DNA of 5,878 nt, taken from contig JBEGVB010000196.1 in NCBI GenBank assembly GCA_041178545.1, positions 1-5,878 of the forward strand. The letters run 5' to 3'. Source of the DNA: JBEATZ01 sp041178545 (GTDB lineage Bacteria; Planctomycetota; UBA1135; UBA2386). The position numbers and the translations under genes are program-made. This document shows positions 1 through 5,709 of this stretch, piece after piece. The notes under the pieces are model-generated. The model saw nothing but the letters and a program-made list of their open reading frames with translations. It searched no databases and was not told the DNA's origin. Within the stretch, counting starts at the first letter, position 1, and the number at the start of each line of letters is the position of its first letter.

Positions 1-625
1 CTCCGCGCACGGCCAGCCTGCCGTTCTGGGCGATCTCGTTGGCGATGGCCATGGCGCGGGCCACCACCTCGGCATCCGGGACCACTGCGTTGGCGAGGCC
101 GATGCGCAGCGCCTCGGCGGCATCCACCATGCGCCCCGTGTAGACCAGTTCGCGCGCGATGCCGAGGCCGACGAGGCGAGGCAACCGGTAGGTGCCGCCG
201 GCGGCAGGGATGATGCCGAGCCTCACCTCGGGCTGGCCGAGCTTGGCGGACTCGCCGCACACGCGGATGTCACATGCAATGGCCAGCTCACAACCGCCGC
301 CGAGGGCAAATCCCACGATGGCCGCGATGACCGGCACCGGGCACTCCTCGATGCGGTTGAAGATCGTGCTGTTGATGGCAGCCAGGGCGTCCGCGCCCGT
401 GCGCTCCCGCAACTGTGCGATGTCGGCGCCGGCGGCAAACGCCTTGTCACCAGCACCCGTGATGACGATGGCGGCGAGGCTCTCGTCGGACTGGTGCTGG
501 TCCAGCATGGCATGCAGCGCGTCGACCATCTGCTTGTCGATGGCATTGCGACGCTCGGGTGCGTTGAGGGTGACGAGCAGCACGTCGCCACGCCGCTCGG
601 TCAGGATCCTGGGTTGCTGGTCCAT
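1..625 (-). CDS. Enoyl-CoA hydratase/isomerase (crotonase family), C-terminus cut by window edge
   Basis: Crotonase-fold enzyme expected to hydrate trans-2-enoyl-CoA to 3-hydroxyacyl-CoA in the cytoplasm, as in beta-oxidation-type pathways. Only the first 208 residues are present; the family is usually about 255-265 residues, so some 50 C-terminal residues lie beyond position 1. Seen in the sequence: an N-terminal strand ending VTLNAPERRNA (residues 18-28), the CoA-binding/oxyanion motif FAAGADI (63-69), the second oxyanion loop ALGGGCE (107-113), and GQPE at 130-133 followed by LGIIPAAGGTYRL. Glu113 and Glu133 match the two catalytic glutamates of hydratases (rat Glu144 and Glu164) with the normal 20-residue spacing, so true hydratase activity is likely rather than only isomerase activity. 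The ATG at 625 gives the usual family N-terminus. No clear Shine-Dalgarno precedes it (the upstream run is C-rich), and it lies 55 bases after the MDR reductase stop, consistent with the same operon. Substrate chain length cannot be read from the sequence. Confidence 0.93.
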   Translation of the reverse strand, partial: MDQQPRILTERRGDVLLVTLNAPERRNAIDKQMVDALHAMLDQHQSDESLAAIVITGAGDKAFAAGADIAQLRERTGADALAAINSTIFNRIEECPVPVIAAIVGFALGGGCELAIACDIRVCGESAKLGQPEVRLGIIPAAGGTYRLPRLVGLGIARELVYTGRMVDAAEALRIGLANAVVPDAEVVARAMAIANEIAQNGRLAVRG

Positions 626-680
626 GGGGGCGGGGGATCTTGCCGCCCGGGCACGGCTGCGCCAACCCTGCGCCCGCGCT

Positions 681-1709
681 TCAGGGGACGAGCACGACCT
701 TGCCCATTGCGGCACGCGTCTCGAGCAGCCGGTGCGCCTCCCCCACCTGCTCGAGCGGGAGTGCGCGGTCTAGCACCGGGACGAAGCTGCCCTGCTCGAA
801 CATGCGCAGGATGGCGCGCAGGTCGCCCTTCGACCCCATGGTCGAACCGAGGATCGACAGGCTCTTGAAGAACACCGCGTGCAGCGAGATGCCGACGTTG
901 CCACCCGTGGTGGCGCCGCAGGTGACGAGGCGACCACCCCGCGCCAGGCACTTCATCGACCCGTCGAACGTCGCCTGCCCGGTGTGCTCGAACACCACCT
1001 GTACCCCTGCCTTGCCGGTCAGGGCACGCACCTGGGCGACCCAGTCGGTGGCGGTGTGGTCGACCACGTGGTGCGCACCGAGTGCGCGCACGCGTTCGCA
1101 CTTGGCCGGTCCGCCAGCGGTGGCGATCACCTGGGCGCCCAGGGCGCGTGCGATCTGCACCGCCGAGGAGCCGACGCCGGAAAGGCCTGCATGGACGAGG
1201 ACCGTCTCACCGGCGCGCAGCTCGGCACGACGCACCAACATGTTCCACGCGGTCTGGAAGACGAGTGCGATGCACGCCGCCTGCTCGAAGGTCATTCCCC
1301 GCGGCTTCGGCGCGAGGTTGGCCTCGGACAGCACGACGAACTCCGCACCGGTGCCGTCCGTGCTCTCGCCGAGGATGTGGTAGTGGCGGCAGAGCTGGTC
1401 GACACCACCCTGGCACGCCTCGCACACGCCGCAGGAGACTCCCGGCAGCACGACGACCTCGTCGCCCTCGCGCACAGACCGGACACCACTGCCCAGCGCG
1501 TCCACGACACCGGATCCATCGCTGCCTCCCACCAGAGGGAGCGGAAAGACGTGGCCGGCCACGCCGCGACGCACCCAGGTGTCGAGGTGGTTGAGGCCGA
1601 CAGCGCGCATGCGCACGCGCACCTGACCGGGTCCGGGGGTCGGTACCGGACGCGACTCGACAACCACCTTGTCGTACGACCCGTGCTCGCGCACGACGAT
1701 GGCGCGCAT
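681..1709 (-). CDS. Zinc-binding MDR-family dehydrogenase/reductase (alcohol dehydrogenase / quinone oxidoreductase-like)
   Basis: A 342-residue medium-chain dehydrogenase/reductase of full family length. The N-terminal GroES-like domain spans about residues 1-140 and the Rossmann domain about 145-300. Four cysteines at 93, 96, 99 and 107 (CxxCxxCx7C) are the classic structural-zinc lobe. The catalytic-zinc ligands of alcohol dehydrogenase are missing: the Cys46 position is Asn40 (GLNHLD), and the His67-Glu68 pair is Ser63-Asp64 (GGSDGSG). This resembles the zinc-ADH-like subgroup near quinone oxidoreductases and enoyl reductases rather than a classical alcohol dehydrogenase. The nucleotide loop is AGLSGVG (174-180). 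The second Rossmann strand ends IATAGG with no acidic residue, which favours NADPH; this is an inference. The start is well supported: the ATG at 1709 has GAGGTGG five bases upstream, and the longer open frame upstream overlaps the hydratase gene. It sits between two crotonases, suggesting an acyl-CoA or related unsaturated carbonyl substrate, but the exact reaction is unknown. Confidence 0.93.
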   Translation of the reverse strand: MRAIVVREHGSYDKVVVESRPVPTPGPGQVRVRMRAVGLNHLDTWVRRGVAGHVFPLPLVGGSDGSGVVDALGSGVRSVREGDEVVVLPGVSCGVCEACQGGVDQLCRHYHILGESTDGTGAEFVVLSEANLAPKPRGMTFEQAACIALVFQTAWNMLVRRAELRAGETVLVHAGLSGVGSSAVQIARALGAQVIATAGGPAKCERVRALGAHHVVDHTATDWVAQVRALTGKAGVQVVFEHTGQATFDGSMKCLARGGRLVTCGATTGGNVGISLHAVFFKSLSILGSTMGSKGDLRAILRMFEQGSFVPVLDRALPLEQVGEAHRLLETRAAMGKVVLVP

Positions 1710-1714
1710 GGTGC

Positions 1715-1721
1715 CCACCTC
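1715..1721 (-). promoter_or_regulatory. Shine-Dalgarno of the MDR reductase gene, overlapping the upstream stop codon
   Basis: Read on the minus strand, GAGGTGG lies five bases before the ATG at 1709. Its first bases are shared with the TGA stop of the enoyl-CoA hydratase gene (1722-1720). It is the clearest ribosome-binding site in the window; it fixes the reductase start and suggests that ribosomes finishing the hydratase can reinitiate on the reductase. Confidence 0.8.
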
Positions 1722-2517
1722 AGCGCCCCTCGAACCTGGCTTGGCGCTTCTGGTTGTAGGCAGCAAGACCCTCCTTGGCGTCGCTCGACGCGAAGAGCTT
1801 GGCCTGCAGCTCCCGCTCCAGCGCGAGTCCGTACTCCAGCGGCAGTTCGGCACCGGTCTGCACCGAGCGCTTGATGTGGCCCACGGCCATGGCTGCCTTG
1901 GTGGGCGTGGTGAAGCCCTTGGCCCAGGCGACCACCGCACCGACGAACTCTCCTGCAGGCACGTCCAGCACCTTGTCGAGGATGCCCTGCGCAAGGGCCT
2001 CGTCGGGCGTGAAGTTGGCCCCCTCGATCATCAGCATCATGGCCTTGCTCTTGCCCACGAGGCGCGCGAGCCGCTGCGTCCCGCCGGTGCCGGGCAGCAC
2101 GCCGAGAGCGACCTCGGGCAGCCCGACCTTGCCGCAGCCCTTGCGTGCCACGCGCAGGTCGCAGGCCATCGCCACCTCCAGGCCGCCGCCCACGCAGTGG
2201 CCGTTGACGGCTGCCACCACCAGCTTGGGGGTCTGCTCCAGCCGTGAGAGCGTCTCGTTGGCGTGCAGGCAGAAGTTGTACTTCCAGACCGGGTCGGCCT
2301 GCTCCAGCATCGCGATGTTGGCACCGGCACAGAAGAACTTCTCCCCTGCGGCGGTGAGCACGATGACCTGCACTGCGGGGTCGAAACGCGCGCGCAGGAT
2401 GCAGTCGTCCAGCTGCCGCATCATCTCGTGCGAGTAGGTGTTGGCGGGCGGGTCGTCGAGCGTGATCACGGCAACGTGGCCGTCGAGGCGGTACTGGACG
2501 CGCGTGCGGTCGGTCAT
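1720..2517 (-). CDS. Enoyl-CoA hydratase/isomerase (crotonase family)
   Basis: A complete 265-residue crotonase, the standard family length. It probably hydrates 2-enoyl-CoA thioesters in the cytoplasm. Seen: PPANTYSHEMM (23-33), the CoA/oxyanion motif FFCAGANI (61-68, with Asn where most members have Asp), NGHCVGGGLE (105-114) and VGLPEVALGVLPGTGGTQRL (131-150). Glu114 and Glu135 are the likely catalytic acid/base pair. They are 21 residues apart rather than the usual 20, because of one extra residue in the ARKGCGK segment; I recall this as a subgroup feature, not a defect. The C-terminus contains the family's usual helical tail. It differs clearly from the second crotonase at 625-1, so the two are paralogues with probably different substrates rather than a recent duplication. 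The ATG at 2517 is chosen because the family N-terminus begins there; the Shine-Dalgarno is poor, and the start codon lies in a palindrome (2516-2531). The gene follows the membrane-protein gene by 34 bases and precedes the reductase by 10, so co-transcription is likely. Confidence 0.95.
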   Translation of the reverse strand: MTDRTRVQYRLDGHVAVITLDDPPANTYSHEMMRQLDDCILRARFDPAVQVIVLTAAGEKFFCAGANIAMLEQADPVWKYNFCLHANETLSRLEQTPKLVVAAVNGHCVGGGLEVAMACDLRVARKGCGKVGLPEVALGVLPGTGGTQRLARLVGKSKAMMLMIEGANFTPDEALAQGILDKVLDVPAGEFVGAVVAWAKGFTTPTKAAMAVGHIKRSVQTGAELPLEYGLALERELQAKLFASSDAKEGLAAYNQKRQARFEGR

Positions 2518-2531
2518 GGTGCGCGCACCAT
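2516..2531. repeat. 16-bp perfect palindrome spanning the hydratase start codon
   Basis: The sequence ATGGTGCGCGCACCAT is its own reverse complement. On the mRNA (minus) strand its right arm carries the first two bases of the hydratase ATG. Folded as RNA it could form a stem of about six base pairs around a tight GC-rich loop, partly hiding the start codon. As DNA it could be a dyad operator, but it is too close to the start to stand as one without other evidence. The left arm also holds an out-of-frame ATG that opens a five-codon frame ending in a TGA overlapping the real start. It may be chance in high-G+C DNA. Confidence 0.45.
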
Positions 2532-2551
2532 AGCCCCCGTGCAGGCGCGGT

Positions 2552-3175
2552 TCAGCCCTGCCGTGCCGTTGGCAGCCACGGTGTGGCTGCGACCTGGCGG
2601 TCCAGCGTGCGTGCGAGCACCAGCTGGGCCGCGACCGCCCCCAGCAGGCAGCAGAACATGTCCCACTGCGTGTCCCACGGGTCACCTTGCGTGGCCAGGT
2701 ATGCAGTCGCCTGCTCGCCGTAGGCAAGTGCGGCCCACCACTCCAGCAGCTCGAAGAAGGCGCTGAAGGCGAGGCAGAGTGCGCACACGACGACGAAGAG
2801 CCACCTGCTGCCGCGGACGATGTTGCCGCGCAACAGGATCTCACGGCCCCACACGGCAGGCGCGAATCCCTGCGCGAGGTGACCGATGCGGTCGTAGGGG
2901 TTGCGGTCCAGGTCCAACACGTCCCGCAACCAGTCACCGAGCGGCACGCGTGCGTAGGTGTAGTGGCCACCCACCACCAGCAGCAAGGCATGCAGCGCCA
3001 GCACGACTACCGACACTTCGGTCAGCGGCCGTGTGCGCGTGGTCCACCACACGACTGGGAGGCCGATGACAACCCAGCTCACCTCCAGCACCCAGGTGAG
3101 ACGGTCGTGTGGCGCGATGCCGCTCGCGAGCAGTGCCATCACCACCACGACGAACATCGACCGCGCAAGACTCAC
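2552..3175 (-). CDS. YjdF/DUF2238-family multi-pass inner-membrane protein
   Basis: An integral membrane protein of the family typified by Escherichia coli inner-membrane protein YjdF (DUF2238, distantly like VanZ); the biochemical role of the family is not established. With the GTG start it has 207 residues, close to E. coli YjdF. Hydrophobic segments lie at about 7-20, 27-44, 52-70, 96-112, 124-145 and 171-190. Family-typical conserved patches are visible: GGHYTYA (69-75), RNPYDRIGHLAQG (91-103), FELLEWW (141-147) and TQGDPWDTQWDM (162-173), rich in His, Asp, Glu and Trp near membrane boundaries. I prefer the GTG at 3175, whose GTGA overlaps the peptidase stop and which gives a positively charged N-terminus before the first helix. 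The in-frame ATG at 3157 is the alternative and would give 201 residues; neither has a strong Shine-Dalgarno. The overlap implies translational coupling to the secreted peptidase upstream. Confidence 0.88.
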   Translation of the reverse strand: MSLARSMFVVVVMALLASGIAPHDRLTWVLEVSWVVIGLPVVWWTTRTRPLTEVSVVVLALHALLLVVGGHYTYARVPLGDWLRDVLDLDRNPYDRIGHLAQGFAPAVWGREILLRGNIVRGSRWLFVVVCALCLAFSAFFELLEWWAALAYGEQATAYLATQGDPWDTQWDMFCCLLGAVAAQLVLARTLDRQVAATPWLPTARQG

Positions 3176-5643
3176 TGGCGCGGTTCCACGCCGTGGAGGG
3201 CGCGAATGAACAGGTCGTTGCGCTTGCGCACCATGGCAGGGCTGCCGCCGGCACCGTGACCGCCGCCGGGGACGACGGCGAGCTCGAAGTCCTTGCCGGC
3301 GCGGAGCAGCGCGTCTGCGACCTGCAGGGTCGAGGCCGGGTCGACGTTCCGGTCCAGCTCGCCCACGGTCAGCAGCAACCGTCCCTGCAGCCTGTGGGCA
3401 TGGGTCACGTTGGAGCTGTCTGCGTACCAGTCGCCCACGGGCCAGCCCATCCAGGCCTCGTTCCACCAGATCTTGTCCATGCGGTTGTCGTGGCAACCGC
3501 AGTCCGCCGCTGCGACCTTGTAGAAGTCGCCGTGGTGCAGCAACGCCGCGAGCGCGTTCTGCCCGCCTGCCGAGCCGCCGAAGATGCCGACGCGTGTCAC
3601 GTCCATCTCCGGGTGCACTGCAGCTGCCGCCTTCATCCACGCGATGCGGTCCGGGAAACCACCGTCCTTGAGGTTGCGCCAGCAGACGTCGTGGAACGCC
3701 TTGCTGCGCCAGTTGGTGCCCATGCCGTCGATCTTGACGACGATGAAGCCGAGCTCGGCGAGCTCACGGGAGCCGTGGTGGACCGACCAGCCCTTCGGCA
3801 CGTGGAAGTCGTGGGGCCCGGCGTAGATCGACTCGATGACCGGGTACTTCCTCGCAGGATCGAACCGCACCGGCCGCACGAGGAAGCCGTGGATGTCCGT
3901 CTTGCCGTCGCGCCCCTTGGCCACAAAGCGGACCGGGGGCCGCCAACCGGTGGCGAGCAGGTCTGTCGCGTCGTCGCGCCCCAGCTCGCAGACCATGGCG
4001 CCGTCGCTGGTGCGCCGCAGCTCGGTCACGGGGACGTGGTCGACACGCGACCAGCGCACGACGGCATGACTGCGGTCGGGGGACAATGACCACTCGTGCG
4101 TGCCGTCCGCGGACGTGACCACGACGAGACCGCTGCCGTCGAACTTCACCCGCGCGAGGTGGGCATGGTAGGGGTCCTGGCCCGGGTGGATGCCGAGGGC
4201 CGTGAACCAGAGCTCCTTGCGCTGCTCGTCCACGAACTCGACCTTGCGCACCACCCAGTTGCCGCTGGTGACAGGCACGGCCTTGCCACTCGCAACGTCG
4301 ACGCGCCAGACGTGGTTGTGGCCGCTGCGCTCGCTCGCCCACAGCAGTTCCGTGCCGCCGTCGAGCCAGTGCATCCACGTCTTCTGCGAGTAGTCGACGA
4401 ACGTGGCTGGCTTCTCCTCCACCACCGTGCGCACGGCACCGCTGCGCGCATGGATGGCGTCCACGCGCAGGACCTGGTGGCCACGCTGGTTGTAGAGCAG
4501 GTGCACCTCGCTGCCGTCCGGCGCCCAGTGGACCCGGTCCAGCGACCATGGGTCGGGCCAGCGCGCGAGGTCGAGCGCCACCGGCTGCCCGGACTCCAGG
4601 TCGAACAGGCAGGGCGAGGGTACCGCGATGCGGTCACCCGGCTTCAGGTAGTTCATCGTGTGCACCCGCGGCTGGACCTGGTCGCGGGGACTCGACTCCA
4701 CCAGCGTCACGATGTGTTGCTGTGCCGGCCGCTCGCGGAACGCGAGCAGGCTCCTGCCGTCCGGGGAGACGTGCAGGTCGCCACGGTAGGAGTGGTCGGC
4801 GGTGCCATCCGTCGTGAGCGGCGTCTCCGCACCATCGGCACCCACCACGAAGAGGTTGTGGGCGCGGTGCACGACGCGCACTCGCTTGCGCTCGAGCTGG
4901 CGCGCCTTGGCTGCAGGTCGCTCGCGCGGCGGCACGGGATCGACTGCCACCACCGCACGCGGGTTGCCGGCAGCGGCCTCGTAGGCGGCAACCACGGTCT
5001 CTGCCGGCCCCACCAGCAGCCACACGTGGCCCACGAAGGTCCCCATCGTGCGTTCCTCGCCCGCAGGCAGCATGCCGTACTCACGCTTCTCGCCGCCGGC
5101 CGCCAGCCACACGAGCTTGAGGTCCTGCTTGCCCCGATTGACGAAGGTGAGGTCGGTCTTCCTGCCCCCGTTGCGGCTCGGCCGCTGTCTTGCCATGGGC
5201 TGCAGGATCGGGGCCTCGTCGTCGGCCGGCGCGAGTGCGCCATCCGCGCCGAAGCGCCAGCGCTTGCCGCCCGCGCGCACCCGCACGGACCCATCCTCGT
5301 CCACGTGTTCGAGCTCGACGGGCAGGCGCCCTGGGTCGACCTGCACACCCTGCGCAGCCGCCCATGCAGCCGCGAACCGGGCTGCGTCGAATGCCGGGCG
5401 CTTGGTGCCGTCTGCAGTGGCAACCGTGAAGAAGCCACGCGTGCCGTCGCGCCCCACCTCGGTGAACCAAACGCGGCTGGAGTCCTCCGCCCAGTGCACC
5501 TCTCGCACGAACTCATGCACCTTGCCGCGGAACAACTCGCCGAGGCGCGACGCGAACTCATGGTCGGCTGCCGTGCCCTGCGCGCGTGGCGCGGCGCCGA
5601 ACGGAGCCAGCAGGGCGAGGAACACGGCAATGACGCAGCGCAT
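3172..5643 (-). CDS. Secreted S9-family serine peptidase (prolyl oligopeptidase / DPP IV-like) with an internal VHL-like beta domain
   Basis: An 823-residue exported peptidase expected to cleave peptides, probably after proline, in the periplasm or outside the cell. Residues 1-23 form a signal peptide: Arg2, a hydrophobic core VIAVFLALLAPF, and a likely AQG cleavage site. From about 38 onward a beta-propeller domain begins, interrupted at about 162-227 by a VHL-like module and resuming at about 255-550 with repeats such as VSPDGRS (292-298) and WAPDGSE (373-379). The alpha/beta-hydrolase domain covers about 570-818. Ser691 in FGGSAGG is the nucleophile, Asp764 in GELDRNV the acid, His796 in GGGHGAG the base, and Tyr607 in IYAGP fits the oxyanion tyrosine of S9 enzymes. 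The DWxYEEE-type Glu-Glu motif of DPP IV was not found, so dipeptidyl specificity is doubtful. The ATG at 5643 is chosen because the signal peptide starts there; a TTG at 5700 would add 19 residues that spoil it. An AGGAGG lies 23 bases upstream, too far to be ideal. Confidence 0.94.
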   Translation of the reverse strand: MRCVIAVFLALLAPFGAAPRAQGTAADHEFASRLGELFRGKVHEFVREVHWAEDSSRVWFTEVGRDGTRGFFTVATADGTKRPAFDAARFAAAWAAAQGVQVDPGRLPVELEHVDEDGSVRVRAGGKRWRFGADGALAPADDEAPILQPMARQRPSRNGGRKTDLTFVNRGKQDLKLVWLAAGGEKREYGMLPAGEERTMGTFVGHVWLLVGPAETVVAAYEAAAGNPRAVVAVDPVPPRERPAAKARQLERKRVRVVHRAHNLFVVGADGAETPLTTDGTADHSYRGDLHVSPDGRSLLAFRERPAQQHIVTLVESSPRDQVQPRVHTMNYLKPGDRIAVPSPCLFDLESGQPVALDLARWPDPWSLDRVHWAPDGSEVHLLYNQRGHQVLRVDAIHARSGAVRTVVEEKPATFVDYSQKTWMHWLDGGTELLWASERSGHNHVWRVDVASGKAVPVTSGNWVVRKVEFVDEQRKELWFTALGIHPGQDPYHAHLARVKFDGSGLVVVTSADGTHEWSLSPDRSHAVVRWSRVDHVPVTELRRTSDGAMVCELGRDDATDLLATGWRPPVRFVAKGRDGKTDIHGFLVRPVRFDPARKYPVIESIYAGPHDFHVPKGWSVHHGSRELAELGFIVVKIDGMGTNWRSKAFHDVCWRNLKDGGFPDRIAWMKAAAAVHPEMDVTRVGIFGGSAGGQNALAALLHHGDFYKVAAADCGCHDNRMDKIWWNEAWMGWPVGDWYADSSNVTHAHRLQGRLLLTVGELDRNVDPASTLQVADALLRAGKDFELAVVPGGGHGAGGSPAMVRKRNDLFIRALHGVEPRQ
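4963..5166 (-). other. VHL-like beta domain within the S9 peptidase (residues about 160-227)
   Basis: Compared with the human VHL beta domain as I recall it (residues 74-119), peptidase residues 165-210 align without gaps, with about 17 identities in 46. Shared landmarks are FxNR (167-170), VWL (178-180), GE (184-185), Tyr189, LPxG (192-195), Arg198 and GHxWL (205-209). The five VHL residues lining the hydroxyproline pocket (Trp88, Tyr98, Ser111, His115, Trp117) correspond to Trp179, Tyr189, Thr202, His206 and Trp208 at identical spacing. The elongin-C-binding alpha domain is absent; the chain instead continues into the propeller. I believe VHL-type modules occur in other bacterial S9 peptidases, so the architecture itself may not be unique. 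The role is unknown; binding of proline- or hydroxyproline-containing peptides is an inference. Confidence 0.8.
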
Positions 5644-5669
5644 CGCCACATCGTGCAGCCGCGGGGCCT

Positions 5670-5706
5670 CCTGCGCCAAGGGGCCGCCGTGCGCAGGCAA
5701 TCCTGC
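5670..5706 (-). other. Two overlapping, mutually exclusive small hairpins in the gap before the peptidase gene
   Basis: The 66-base gap between the upstream stop and the peptidase start holds CCTGCGC (5670-5676) pairing with GCGCAGG (5691-5697) across a 14-base loop. The GCAGG at 5693-5697 can instead pair with CCTGC (5702-5706) across CAAT. One arm of the first hairpin also covers part of an AGGAGG (minus strand, 5672-5667). No T-run follows on the transcribed strand, so this is not a standard intrinsic terminator. Stems this short arise readily by chance in G+C-rich DNA. Confidence 0.25.
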
Positions 5707-5709
5707 AGC

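Noticed and set aside
626..680. Possible terminator or promoter between the reductase and the second hydratase
   Set aside because: The 55 bases are G+C-rich with no stable stem followed by a T-run and no recognisable -35/-10 pair on the minus strand.
879..1874. 331-codon open frame on the plus strand opposite the reductase
   Set aside because: Shadow of the MDR reductase gene: low-complexity His/Arg/Ala-rich translation, no family features, and it crosses the boundary of two well-supported genes.
1710..1994. N-terminal extension of the MDR reductase open frame to 1994
   Set aside because: The extra 95 residues are Arg/Ser/Pro-rich, overlap the hydratase coding sequence and have no homology to MDR enzymes. 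A good Shine-Dalgarno marks the ATG at 1709.
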